This document shows positions 23,372 through 31,442 of a stretch of DNA of 64,000 nucleotides, piece after piece. Position 1 is the stretch's first letter; each line of letters begins with the position of its first letter. The notes under the pieces are model-generated. The model saw only the letters and a list, made by a program, of their open reading frames with translations. It was not told where the DNA came from and did no database searches. The DNA is taken from the NCBI GenBank assembly GCA_963811635.1, contig CAWESB010000013.1:146556-210555 (forward strand). The letters run 5' to 3'. The DNA comes from JAIBJN01 sp963811635 (lineage in GTDB: Bacteria > Actinomycetota > Thermoleophilia > Gaiellales > Gaiellaceae). A program made the translations under genes and the position numbers.

Positions 23372-24511
23372 ATGTGGAACGTCTTCACAGCTCACCTGGA
23401 CGTGCTCTGGGGATTCCTCGTCGCGTTCGCGGTCGTCGTCGTCCTGACGCCCGCGGTCGGGCGGGTCGCACGCGTCCTCGGCGTGGTCGACGAGCCGGGC
23501 GAAGCGCGCCGCATGCACCTCCGCGCCGTGCCGCGGCTCGGCGGCCTCGCCATCTTCCTCGGCATCTTCATCCCGGGGCTGGCGTTCCTCGACCTCACCG
23601 GTGCCTACCGCGGGATCCTGCTCGGCGCCGCCGTGGCGACCGCGGTCGGCATGGCCGACGACTTCCGCGGCCTCCCGTGGGCGGCAAAGCTGGCCGGCCA
23701 GGGCGTCGCCGCCGGGATCGCGATCCACTTCGGGGTCTACATCGACCGCTTCAGCTTCCCCGTCCTCGGCGTCCACGAGCTGCCGTACTGGTTCGCCGTG
23801 CTCGTGACGGTCGTCTGGATCGTCGGGATGATGAACGTGATCAACCTGCTCGACGGCATGGACGGCCTCGCCGCGGGGATCAGCGCGATCGCGGGGGCGA
23901 CCTTCGCCATCCTGGCGCTCGAGCTCGGCCGGCCGGAGGCCGCCGTGCTCTCGGCGATCGTCTGCGGCGCGTGCCTGGGCTTCCTGCGGCACAACTTCTA
24001 CCCGGCCCGGATCTTCATGGGTGACTCGGGGTCGCACCTGCTCGGCTTCACGCTCGCCGCCGTGGCGATCCAGGGCTCGCTGAAGACGGCGGCGACGGTC
24101 GCGCTGATCTTCCCGCTGATCGTGCTCGCCGTGCCCATCCTCGACACGTCTTTCGTGATCGCCAAGCGACTGAAGTACGGGCGCCCGTTGACCGAGCCGA
24201 CTCCATGGCACCTGTACCACCGCTTCCGCAACATCGGCTTCACCCAGCGCCGCGCCGCCCTCTACTTCTACCTCTGGGGCGCCGTGCTGGCCGGCGGCGC
24301 GCTCGCCTCCCGGTTCGTGCCCTTCCGGAGCCACGGCGAGTGGCACCTGTGGCCGACCGTCCTCGTCGCCACGATCGGCCTCGTCGTGGTCGCCACCTCG
24401 CTCTACATGGTGATCGTCCTCGAGATCCTCAAGGTCCGGCGGTTGCGCGCCTGGGCCGGCCGCCGGCAGACCGACCAGCCGGACGAGGAGCAGACGCTCA
24501 AGAGCGCGTGA
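23372..24511 (+). CDS. MraY/WecA-family undecaprenyl-phosphate sugar-1-phosphate transferase
   Basis: 379 residues with about eleven hydrophobic segments. Family motifs: ADDFRGLPWAAKL (Asp-Asp), NVINLLDGMDGLAAG (catalytic NxxNxxDGxDG), GDSGSHLLGF and a HLYHRFRNIGF cytoplasmic loop. This fits WecA/TagO enzymes, which start wall-polymer synthesis by putting GlcNAc-1-phosphate (or a relative) on undecaprenyl phosphate, more than MraY. ATG start 12 bp after upp; its stop overlaps the next gene by 4 bp. Confidence 0.92.
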   Translation: MWNVFTAHLDVLWGFLVAFAVVVVLTPAVGRVARVLGVVDEPGEARRMHLRAVPRLGGLAIFLGIFIPGLAFLDLTGAYRGILLGAAVATAVGMADDFRGLPWAAKLAGQGVAAGIAIHFGVYIDRFSFPVLGVHELPYWFAVLVTVVWIVGMMNVINLLDGMDGLAAGISAIAGATFAILALELGRPEAAVLSAIVCGACLGFLRHNFYPARIFMGDSGSHLLGFTLAAVAIQGSLKTAATVALIFPLIVLAVPILDTSFVIAKRLKYGRPLTEPTPWHLYHRFRNIGFTQRRAALYFYLWGAVLAGGALASRFVPFRSHGEWHLWPTVLVATIGLVVVATSLYMVIVLEILKVRRLRAWAGRRQTDQPDEEQTLKSA

Positions 24512-25926
24512 GCTCCTCGGACGAGACGGCCGCCGCCGCCAGGCTCGCGTTCGAGCAGGCGTCCGCCTGGCTCGCGCGGCTGGAGGAGCGGGCCGTCCTC
24601 CCCGAGGGGGGAGAGGACGCGGCGCGCGGCTTCGGCGGTCCGCTGCCCGAGACCGGCTCGGGGGCCGTCGGCGCCCTGGAGGAGCTCGCGGCCGGCCTCG
24701 ACGCGGCCACCGCCTCGCCCGGGCCGCGCTTCTTCCATTTCGTCACGGGCGGCGTCACGCCCGCGGCGCTCGGCGCCGACTGGCTTGCGACCGCGCTCGA
24801 CCAGAACGCGTTCAGCTGGGTCGGCTCGCCTCTCGGGACACGCCTCGAGACTGTCTCGCTCGGCTGGCTGAAGGAGCTCTTCGAGCTTCCCGCCGACTGG
24901 GGCGGTGCGCTGACGACCGGGGCCACCACCGCCAACTTCATTGCGCTCGCCGCCGCCCGGCAGTGGTGGGGCCGACAACACGGGCGCGACGTCGGCGCCG
25001 AGGGCATGGCCGGGCTGCCGGCGGTGCCCGTCCTCTCGAGCGGGTTCATCCACCCGAGCGCGCTCAAGGCGCTGGCCATGCTCGGGATCGGGCGGGCGAC
25101 GGTACAGACGTATTCCCGCGACCCCGTGGGCAGGATCGACCTCGACGGCCTCGAGCGCGGACTGCGAGACCTCGACGGCGCCCCGGCGATCGTCGTCGGC
25201 AACGCCGGCGAGGTGAACGCGGGTGAGTTCGACCCGCTCGACGCGCTGGCCGACCTTGCGGAGGAGCACGGCGCCTGGCTGCACGTCGACGGCGCCTTCG
25301 GGCTGTTCGCGCGCCTCTCGCCGCGGTCAGCGCCCCTGGCCGCGGGCGTCGAGCGTGCCCACTCGGTCATCGCCGACGGCCACAAGTGGCTGAACGTCCC
25401 CTACGACTGCGGCTTCGCCTTCGTCCGCGACCCCGCCCTGCTCGCGCGCGTCTTCTCGCTCGCCGCGGCCTACCTCCCGGACGAGGAGCCCGAGCCCACC
25501 TACGGCTACCTGACCCCCGAGTCGTCGCAGCGGGCGCGCTCGCTCGCGGTCTGGTCGGCGCTGCGGGCGTGGGGGCGGGCCGGCTACCGCGAGATGGTGG
25601 AGCGCCACCTGGACCTCGCGCAGCGCCTCGCCGGGCTCGTCGACGACGCGCCCGACCTCGAGCGGCTTGCCGACGTCCCGCTCAACATCGTCTGCTTCCG
25701 CTACCGGCCGGAGGGCGTGCCGGAGGAGGAGCTCGACGGCCTCAACGCGCGGCTCGGCGAGGAGGTTCTTGCCGACGGGCGGGTCTACGTGGGCACGACG
25801 AGCTTCGGCGGGAGAGTCGCGTTTCGCCCGGCAATCGTCAACTGGCGGACGCGCGAGAGCGACATCGACCTCCTCGTCGAGGTCGTCCGCGAGCTGGGGG
25901 CCTCGTTGCTCGCTCGCACAAAGTAA
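24508..25926 (+). CDS. PLP-dependent group II decarboxylase-like protein
   Basis: 472 residues, fold type I. N-terminal ATASPGPRFFHFVTGG, TTGATTANFIALAAAR (cofactor phosphate site), HVDGAFGLFAR (Asp contacting PLP nitrogen) and the PLP-Lys in VIADGHKWLNVPYDCGF. The pattern is that of aromatic-amino-acid/glutamate decarboxylases (pyridoxal-dependent decarboxylase family). Its substrate cannot be predicted; several members act as aminotransferase-like or aldehyde-synthase enzymes. The GTG start overlaps the wecA-like stop (GTGA). It is the last gene before the atp promoter region. Confidence 0.85.
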   Translation: MSSSDETAAAARLAFEQASAWLARLEERAVLPEGGEDAARGFGGPLPETGSGAVGALEELAAGLDAATASPGPRFFHFVTGGVTPAALGADWLATALDQNAFSWVGSPLGTRLETVSLGWLKELFELPADWGGALTTGATTANFIALAAARQWWGRQHGRDVGAEGMAGLPAVPVLSSGFIHPSALKALAMLGIGRATVQTYSRDPVGRIDLDGLERGLRDLDGAPAIVVGNAGEVNAGEFDPLDALADLAEEHGAWLHVDGAFGLFARLSPRSAPLAAGVERAHSVIADGHKWLNVPYDCGFAFVRDPALLARVFSLAAAYLPDEEPEPTYGYLTPESSQRARSLAVWSALRAWGRAGYREMVERHLDLAQRLAGLVDDAPDLERLADVPLNIVCFRYRPEGVPEEELDGLNARLGEEVLADGRVYVGTTSFGGRVAFRPAIVNWRTRESDIDLLVEVVRELGASLLARTK

Positions 25927-25959
25927 GCCTAAACCCGCTCAAAAAGACGGATCGGGCTG

Positions 25960-25989
25960 TTACGAACTCGCCCCGGGGACTGATAGGCT
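25960..25989 (+). promoter_or_regulatory. candidate promoter of the atp operon
   Basis: -35-like TTACGA (25960-25965), 18-nt spacer, -10-like TAGGCT (25984-25989) in the about 100-bp gap after the decarboxylase gene. The predicted transcription start is near 25996-26000, just before an ATG at 26003 that opens a 14-codon ORF. Confidence 0.4.
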
Positions 25990-26002
25990 TCGGGCGAATA
26001 AG

Positions 26003-26047
26003 ATGCCTTCCGTGGTGGCCCTCGTCCGATGCTCGGACGCCCCGTGA
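26003..26047 (+). CDS. possible 14-codon upstream ORF in the atp leader
   Basis: ATG at 26003 reads MPSVVALVRCSDAP and stops at 26047. Its stop overlaps a GTG (26044) in frame with atpI, making a GTGA junction of the type used for coupled translation elsewhere in this window. It sits 13 nt after the -10-like box. It may be a leader peptide that sets translation of the first atp gene, or chance. Confidence 0.25.
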   Translation: MPSVVALVRCSDAP

Positions 26048-26439
26048 CCCCCGGGGCGCTGCTGACGCCGCGTCCGATGCCGGACCGGCGTATGCCGATC
26101 GCCTTCGGCGGCGCCGTCGTCGCACTCGCTCTTCCGATCTTCCTCCTCGCCGGCTGGGACGTGCGGGGCTGGGCGCTCGGCTCCCTTCTTTGGGCCGGCA
26201 GCCAGATCGTCGGCCTCCTGCTCAACAAGGCAGGTATCGGTGAGCCGACGCTCCGGGGCTCGGGCATCGCCGCCTTCGGGATGATGGGCCGCGGGATCGT
26301 GCTGGTGCTCATCCTGCTCGCCGTCGCCGTCGCGAATCCGTCGCTCGCGCTTGCCGGCGCGCTCGTCTACGCGGCCGCGTACAGCGCCGAGCTGATCGCG
26401 AGCCTCGCGATCTACTTCTCGGGGAACCCGAAGCGATGA
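26029..26439 (+). CDS. AtpI-like small membrane protein heading the ATP synthase operon
   Basis: 136 residues from the ATG at 26029. Four hydrophobic segments (AFGGAVVALALPIFLLAG, LGSLLWAGSQIVGLLL, IVLVLILLAVAVA, and ALAGALVYAAAYSAELI), position directly before atpB with a 4-bp overlap, and size fit an AtpI/UncI-type assembly factor for the c-ring. Sequence likeness is not strong enough to be sure. Alternative starts are the GTG at 26044 and the ATGs at 26077 and 26092. Confidence 0.65.
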   Translation: MLGRPVTPGALLTPRPMPDRRMPIAFGGAVVALALPIFLLAGWDVRGWALGSLLWAGSQIVGLLLNKAGIGEPTLRGSGIAAFGMMGRGIVLVLILLAVAVANPSLALAGALVYAAAYSAELIASLAIYFSGNPKR

Positions 26440-27266
26440 ACTTCCTGCTCGCAGCCGCCGAGAGCGACTTCGACCCGCAGCACGAGTTCATCCTCCAGGA
26501 GTGGATCCCGATCCACGTCGGGCCGCTCGACCTTTCGGTCAACAAGGCGGTCGCCTACGTCTGGCTCGGAGGGCTGCTCACGATCCTCCTCGGCGTCTGG
26601 CTGATGCGCTTCGGGCTCGCGCTGCGCCCCGACCGGCGGCAGACGACGGGCGAGGCGCTCTACGAGGCGGTCCAGGAGCAGATCGCCGAGTCGAGCCTCC
26701 CATCGAAGGCCCTGCACCTCTGGTTCCCCTACGTCGCAGCCCTCTTCCTCTTCATCTGGGTGCTGAACATCGTCGGCTTCATCCCGCTGCCGCTCTCGGA
26801 CGAGAAGTTCGACCTCCTCGGCGTCTCGCTTCCGACCTGGGGGATCTACGCCGCGACGGCGAACCTGAGCGTCACGCTCGCGCTGGCGCTCATCACCTTC
26901 CTCGCCACCCACTTCGAGGGCATCCGCTACAACGGTGCGCGCCGGTACTTCAAGAGCTGGATCCCGGAGGGCGCGCCGAAGCCGCTGCTCGTCCTGATCG
27001 TCCCCCTCGAGGTCATCTCGCAGTTCATGCGTCTGATCTCGCTCTCGGTGCGGCTCTTCGCCAACATGCTCGCGGGCCACATGCTCATCCTCGTCATGCT
27101 CGGCCTCATCTTCATCTTCTCGGCCTGGTGGCTCATCCCGTTCTCGGTCCTGATCGGGACGGGGATCTACATCTTCGAGGTCGGCATCGTCGTCTCGATC
27201 CAGGCCTTCGTCTTCGCGCTGCTGTCGGCGATCTACATCGGCGCGGCCATCGAACCGGAACACTAA
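26436..27266 (+). CDS. atpB: ATP synthase Fo subunit a
   Basis: 276 residues. Forms the proton half-channels against the c-ring in the membrane. The essential Arg is in ISLSVRLFANMLAGHM, with the later GIYIFEVGIVVSIQAFVFALL helix characteristic of the family. The N-terminus carries a longer acidic soluble stretch than in short homologues. ATG start overlaps the previous gene by 4 bp. Confidence 0.95.
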   Translation: MNFLLAAAESDFDPQHEFILQEWIPIHVGPLDLSVNKAVAYVWLGGLLTILLGVWLMRFGLALRPDRRQTTGEALYEAVQEQIAESSLPSKALHLWFPYVAALFLFIWVLNIVGFIPLPLSDEKFDLLGVSLPTWGIYAATANLSVTLALALITFLATHFEGIRYNGARRYFKSWIPEGAPKPLLVLIVPLEVISQFMRLISLSVRLFANMLAGHMLILVMLGLIFIFSAWWLIPFSVLIGTGIYIFEVGIVVSIQAFVFALLSAIYIGAAIEPEH

Positions 27267-27289
27267 GTAGGGAAAGGGAGGGAGAGACG

Positions 27290-27553
27290 TTGGACGTATT
27301 GCTTGCACAGACCACCGACGCAGGCCTTGCCGACCTGGGGAAGGCAATCGCCTTCGGAGTCGGCGTCGGGCTCGGCGCGGTCGGCGCCGGTATCGGCATC
27401 GGCAACATCTTCGGATCCATGATCCAGGCGGTCGCCCGCCAGCCCGAGCTCCGTGCGGAGCTGACCGGCATCCAGTGGCTCGGCTTCGCGCTCACCGAGG
27501 CAGTCGTCTTCTACGCGCTGCTCGGCGGCCTGCTCGCCTTCGTGCTCGTCTGA
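27290..27553 (+). CDS. atpE: ATP synthase Fo subunit c
   Basis: 87 residues, two-helix hairpin. Helix 1 has the glycine-rich VGVGLGAVGAGIGIGN pattern, the polar loop VARQPEL, and helix 2 carries the ion-binding Glu in FALTEAVVFYALL. The residues around it lack the Gln/Ser-Thr signature of sodium enzymes, so proton coupling is expected. The start is a TTG at 27290, supported by GGAAAGGGAGGGAG just upstream; no ATG or GTG is available in a suitable place. An N-terminal extension of about 12 residues precedes helix 1. Confidence 0.93.
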   Translation: MDVLLAQTTDAGLADLGKAIAFGVGVGLGAVGAGIGIGNIFGSMIQAVARQPELRAELTGIQWLGFALTEAVVFYALLGGLLAFVLV

Positions 27554-27581
27554 TGCCCCTCCAGGCCATACACGCCGGCCC

Positions 27582-27603
27582 CTGCCCCGCGATCACGCGG
27601 CGC
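27582..27603. repeat. intercistronic hairpin repeat in the atp operon, copy 1
   Basis: 22 bp containing CCCCGCGATCACGCGG (CCGCG arms, ATCA loop) in the gap between atpE and atpF. The identical 22 bp recur at 30380-30401 between atpA and atpG. Confidence 0.65.
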
Positions 27604-27632
27604 AAGAGTCCTGACCTGAAGGGGCTTTGCCG

Positions 27633-28208
27633 ATGAGGGATCACCTCCTGCAGGGGCTCCTCTTCGCCCAGGAGACGACCACGACGTCCGAGGACGAGGG
27701 CTCGCTCATCGACGTCGTCCCGGGCCTGATGGTCTGGACGATCGTCACGTTCCTCATCGTCCTCTGGTTCCTGAGGCGCTTCGCCTTCGGCCGCATCCAG
27801 GTCTTGATCGACACCCGCCGCGACCGGATCCGCGAGGCCCTCGACGAGGCCGACAAGGCCCGCGAGGAGGCTCGCGAGCTCCGCGAGCTCGTCAAGCGCG
27901 AGCGCGAGGAGGCGAAGGTCGAGCGTGAGAAGATCCTCGACGAGTCGCGCCGGCAGGCCCAGCGGCAGTTCGAGCAGGCGCGCGAGGCGGCCGACAAGGA
28001 CCTGAAGGAGCGGCTGGAGAAGAACCGCGAGGAGCTCGAGGCCGAGAACGCGCGGCTCCGCGAGCAGATCCGCCGCGACGTCGTCGAGCTGACCCTACTG
28101 GCCTCCGAGAAGGTGACCGGCAAGGTCCTGGACGAGGGCGACCAGCGCCGCCTGATCGACGAGACGATCGCCGAGGTGGACGTGAAGCAGATCGCGAGCG
28201 AGAACTAG
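27633..28208 (+). CDS. atpF: ATP synthase Fo subunit b
   Basis: 191 residues. One N-terminal membrane helix (VPGLMVWTIVTFLIVLWFLRR in part) followed by a long highly charged coiled coil of Glu/Arg/Lys repeats and a C-terminal delta-binding end, the peripheral-stalk b subunit. Start is the ATG at 27633; a TTG two codons earlier is possible. The 79-bp gap from atpE holds the first copy of the operon's 22-bp hairpin repeat. Confidence 0.93.
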   Translation: MRDHLLQGLLFAQETTTTSEDEGSLIDVVPGLMVWTIVTFLIVLWFLRRFAFGRIQVLIDTRRDRIREALDEADKAREEARELRELVKREREEAKVEREKILDESRRQAQRQFEQAREAADKDLKERLEKNREELEAENARLREQIRRDVVELTLLASEKVTGKVLDEGDQRRLIDETIAEVDVKQIASEN

Positions 28209-28220
28209 CAGTGCCCATTC

Positions 28221-28256
28221 AGGTAATCCAGCCTCGACGCTGCTCGTATTGCCTGG
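28221..28256 (+). promoter_or_regulatory. stem-loop between atpF and atpH
   Basis: Arms CAGGTAAT (28221-28228) and ATTGCCTG (28249-28256) pair with one G-U wobble; the 3' arm runs into GGAGGG, the ribosome site of atpH. It could modulate atpH translation. Confidence 0.35.
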
Positions 28257-28267
28257 AGGGACTCTAG

Positions 28268-28801
28268 GTGGCCGTCGCGCACCGCGTGTACGCCGAGGCG
28301 CTCCTCGACGCGGCCCAGGACGCGGGCCGCGTCGAGGCGGTCCGGGAGGAGCTGGGCGACTTCGCCGCGGCCGTCCAGGCCTCCGACGAGCTGCGCTCGC
28401 TGCTCCGCAACCCGCAGATCGAGCCGCACGTGAAGCGCGACGCGCTCGCGGCCGCCCTCGCCGAGGCCGACCCGCTCGTCCGCAACTTCCTCCTCCTGCT
28501 CGCCGAGAAGGGCCGCATCGCCGAGGTCGAGGAGATGCAGCGGGAGCTCGAGCGCCTGATCGCCGCCCAGGAGCGCATTCTCGAGCTCGAGCTGACGACC
28601 GCGATCGAGCTCTCCGACGACGAAGCCGCCCAGGTCGTCGGGCAGATCGAGAAGGCGTCCGGGCGCAAGGTGGAGGCGACCAGGAGCGTCGACCCCGACC
28701 TCATCGGCGGCATCGTCATCCAGGCCGGCTCGCAGCGCCTCGACGCGAGCGTGCGCGGCCGACTGGACCAGCTACGCCAGGAACTCACAGCAAGGAGCTG
28801 A
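28268..28801 (+). CDS. atpH: ATP synthase F1 subunit delta
   Basis: 177 residues. Links the b stalk to the F1 alpha subunits. N-terminal helical domain starting VAHRVYAEALLDAA, central LLRNPQIEPHVKRDAL, and the C-terminal DPDLIGGIVIQAGSQRLDAS motif of the OSCP/delta family. GTG start with GGAGGGACTCTAG upstream; 7 bp separate it from atpA. Confidence 0.95.
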   Translation: MAVAHRVYAEALLDAAQDAGRVEAVREELGDFAAAVQASDELRSLLRNPQIEPHVKRDALAAALAEADPLVRNFLLLLAEKGRIAEVEEMQRELERLIAAQERILELELTTAIELSDDEAAQVVGQIEKASGRKVEATRSVDPDLIGGIVIQAGSQRLDASVRGRLDQLRQELTARS

Positions 28802-28808
28802 GAATCAA

Positions 28809-30347
28809 GTGAAGCTACGCCCCGAAGAGATCACGTCGATCCTCAAGCAGCGCATCGAGTCGTTCGACGTCGAGACCGACCTGGCGGAGGTCGGCACCGT
28901 CCTCCAGATCGGCGACGGCATCGCGCGCGTCTACGGCCTGGAGAGCTGCATGGCGCTGGAGATGCTCGAGCTCGAGCACGGCGTCACCGGCATCGCGCTC
29001 AACCTCGAGGAGGACAACGTCGGCGTCGCGCTGTTCGGCGACTGGGAGCAGGTCTCCGAGGGCGAGACCGTGAAGCGCACCGGCAAGGTCATGAGCGTCC
29101 CGGTCGGCGACGAGCTCGTCGGCCGCATCGTCAACCCGCTCGGCATCCCGCTCGACGGCCAGGGCCCGCTCCAGACCTCCGGGAACCGCCTGCTCGAGTT
29201 CAAGGCCCCCGGCGTCGTCAACCGCCAGCCCGTGGTCGAGCCGCTCCAGACCGGGATCAAGGCGATCGACTCGATGATCCCGATCGGCCGCGGCCAGCGC
29301 GAGCTCGTGATCGGCGACCGCTCGACGGGCAAGACGGCGATCCTGATCGACACGATTCTGAACCAGCGCGGCCAGGACATGATCTGCATCTACGTCGCCA
29401 TCGGGCAGAAGGCCTCGACCGTGGCCCAGGTGTACGAGCGCCTCAAGGAGGCGGGGGCGATGGACTACACGATCATCGTCATGGCCTCGGCGACCGAGGC
29501 GGCCCCGATCAAGTGGATGGCGCCCTACGCGGGCACAGCCATGGGCGAGTACTTCCTCTACAACGGCAAGCACGCCGTCTGCATGTACGACGACCTCTCC
29601 AAGCACGCGGACGCGTACCGGCAGATGTCGCTGCTGCTCCGCCGCCCGCCCGGCCGCGAGGCGTTTCCGGGCGATGTCTTCTACCTTCACTCGCGGCTGC
29701 TCGAGCGCTCCTGCAAGCTCTCCGACGAGCTCGGCGGCGGCTCGCTGACCGCGCTGCCGGTGATCGAGACCCAGGCCGGCGACGTGTCGGCCTACATCCC
29801 GACGAACGTCATCTCGATCACGGACGGCCAGATCTTCCTCGAGTCCGATCTCTTCTACTCGGGCGTGCGCCCGGCCATCAACGTCGGCATCTCGGTCAGC
29901 CGCGTGGGCGGGAACGCCCAGACCAAGGCGATGAAGAAGGTCGCCGGTCGCCTGCGCCTCGACCTCGCCCAGTACCGCGAGCTGGAGGCCTTCGCCCAGT
30001 TCGGCTCCGAGCTCGACCCGCAGACCCAGCGGACGCTGGCCCGGGGCGAGCGGATGGTCTCCACCCTCAACCAGCCGCAGTATCAGCCGTGGCCCCTGGA
30101 GGAGCAGGTCGTCGCCATCTTCGCAGGCATCCAGGGCCTCCTCGACGACATCCCGCCGGCGCAGGTGCCGCGCTTCCAGGAGGAGCTGCGGGAGTACCTC
30201 CGCACGGAGGGCAAGGCCTACGAGGCGATCCGTGAGTCCGGCGACCTCCCGGACGAGCTCCAGGAATCGACGCGGAAGCAGATCGAGGACTTCAAGAAGA
30301 ACTTCTCGGTGCACGAGGAGTCCACGATGGCGGGAGCGGCTGCGTAG
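28809..30347 (+). CDS. atpA: ATP synthase F1 subunit alpha
   Basis: 512 residues, full length. Non-catalytic nucleotide-binding subunit. P-loop GDRSTGKTAI near residue 170, the family signature region with SDVFYLHSRLLERS-type sequence, and PAINVGISVSRVGGNAQTKAMK containing the arginine finger. GTG start. A 167-bp gap with a hairpin repeat precedes atpG. Confidence 0.97.
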   Translation: MKLRPEEITSILKQRIESFDVETDLAEVGTVLQIGDGIARVYGLESCMALEMLELEHGVTGIALNLEEDNVGVALFGDWEQVSEGETVKRTGKVMSVPVGDELVGRIVNPLGIPLDGQGPLQTSGNRLLEFKAPGVVNRQPVVEPLQTGIKAIDSMIPIGRGQRELVIGDRSTGKTAILIDTILNQRGQDMICIYVAIGQKASTVAQVYERLKEAGAMDYTIIVMASATEAAPIKWMAPYAGTAMGEYFLYNGKHAVCMYDDLSKHADAYRQMSLLLRRPPGREAFPGDVFYLHSRLLERSCKLSDELGGGSLTALPVIETQAGDVSAYIPTNVISITDGQIFLESDLFYSGVRPAINVGISVSRVGGNAQTKAMKKVAGRLRLDLAQYRELEAFAQFGSELDPQTQRTLARGERMVSTLNQPQYQPWPLEEQVVAIFAGIQGLLDDIPPAQVPRFQEELREYLRTEGKAYEAIRESGDLPDELQESTRKQIEDFKKNFSVHEESTMAGAAA

Positions 30348-30379
30348 GCGATGCTCCTTCCGGCGGCACACGCTCGCCT

Positions 30380-30401
30380 CTGCCCCGCGATCACGCGGCG
30401 C
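30380..30401. repeat. intercistronic hairpin repeat in the atp operon, copy 2
   Basis: Exact second copy of the 22-bp element at 27582-27603, in the same orientation, here between atpA and atpG. Flanking bases are also similar (both continue to an AGAG). Confidence 0.65.
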
Positions 30402-30514
30402 CAGAGCCCACCCACGCCCTCACCAAGGCTGCCAGCCTTGGCTTCGGACGAGTGCGGACTCTGGCTTGGTGCTCGCGAGGCAGAGACTGAGCAGCACCAC
30501 CGAAAGGACCATTG

Positions 30515-31405
30515 ATGGCAACCGTCCAGGACATCAAGCGGCGGCTCCGCTCCGTCCGCAACACGCGCAAGATCACGAAGGCGATGGAGCTCGTCGCCGC
30601 CGCGAAGCTGCGCCGCGCCGAGGGCCGCATCGAGGCGCTGCGCCCGTACGCGGAGCGGATGCGCGAGCTGATGATCGGGACTGCGCGTGCGACCCCGTCG
30701 CGCGGCTTCCCTCTGCTCGAGGCGCGGGAGAGCATCGAGTCGGTGGCGATCGTCCCGCTCACCGGCGACCGCGGCCTGGCCGGTGCCTTCAACGCCCAGA
30801 TCGTCCGCCGGGCGATTCAGCTCGAGCGCCAGGTGCGGGCGGAGGGCGCGGACGTCCGCTGGCTCGTCGCGGGCAAGAAGGGGCGCTCGACCCTCCGCTT
30901 TCGCCGCTACGCGATCGAGCAGGCGTGGGTCGACTTCACCGACCGCCCCGCCTATGCGGACGCCGTCGCCATCTCGCGCAAGCTGGCCGAGCTGTTCGTC
31001 GAGCGCGAGGTCGATCGCGTGCTCATGGTCTACAACCATTACGTCTCGCCCCTCACGCAGACCGTGTCCGTGGAGGACGTCCTCCCGATCCCGCGCACGC
31101 TGCTCGAGGAGGAGGAGAAGAGCGCCTACGAGATCGCGCTCGAGGGCGATTTCATCTACGAGCCCGAGCCGGAGGAGATCCTCGAGCGGCTGCTCCCGAC
31201 CTATCTGGAGACGACCGTCTACCGCGCCCTGCTCGAGTCGGCGGCGTCCGAGCACGGGGCGCGCATGACCGCCATGCGCAACGCCTCGAAGAACGCCGGC
31301 GAGCTGATCGACAAGCTGACGCTGGACATGAACCGCGCGCGCCAGTCGGAGATCACGCAGGAGATCCTCGAAGTCGTCGCGGGCGCGGACGCGCTCACGC
31401 AGTAG
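30515..31405 (+). CDS. atpG: ATP synthase F1 subunit gamma
   Basis: 296 residues. Rotor shaft: N-terminal coiled-coil helix with IKRRLRSVRNTRKITKAME-type start, central LTGDRGLAGAFNAQ, and C-terminal helix ARMTAMRNASKNAGELIDKL ending in the RQSEITQEILEVVAGA signature. ATG at 30515 (a TTG one codon earlier is possible). Unusually, atpD does not follow; a kelch gene begins 37 bp downstream. Confidence 0.96.
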   Translation: MATVQDIKRRLRSVRNTRKITKAMELVAAAKLRRAEGRIEALRPYAERMRELMIGTARATPSRGFPLLEARESIESVAIVPLTGDRGLAGAFNAQIVRRAIQLERQVRAEGADVRWLVAGKKGRSTLRFRRYAIEQAWVDFTDRPAYADAVAISRKLAELFVEREVDRVLMVYNHYVSPLTQTVSVEDVLPIPRTLLEEEEKSAYEIALEGDFIYEPEPEEILERLLPTYLETTVYRALLESAASEHGARMTAMRNASKNAGELIDKLTLDMNRARQSEITQEILEVVAGADALTQ

Positions 31406-31442
31406 CCAACCCGGACGCGCGCGTGAGCGTCTCTACAGGTTG

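Noticed and set aside
24508..25926. Aminotransferase class V call for the PLP enzyme after the wecA-like gene
   Set aside because: The ADGHKWLNVPYDCG PLP-Lys region and N-terminal HFVTGG segment match group II decarboxylases better, though substrate and reaction remain open.
19250..30401. Palindromic repeats considered as a CRISPR array
   Set aside because: Only two copies per repeat, unequal long distances, no spacers and no cas genes.
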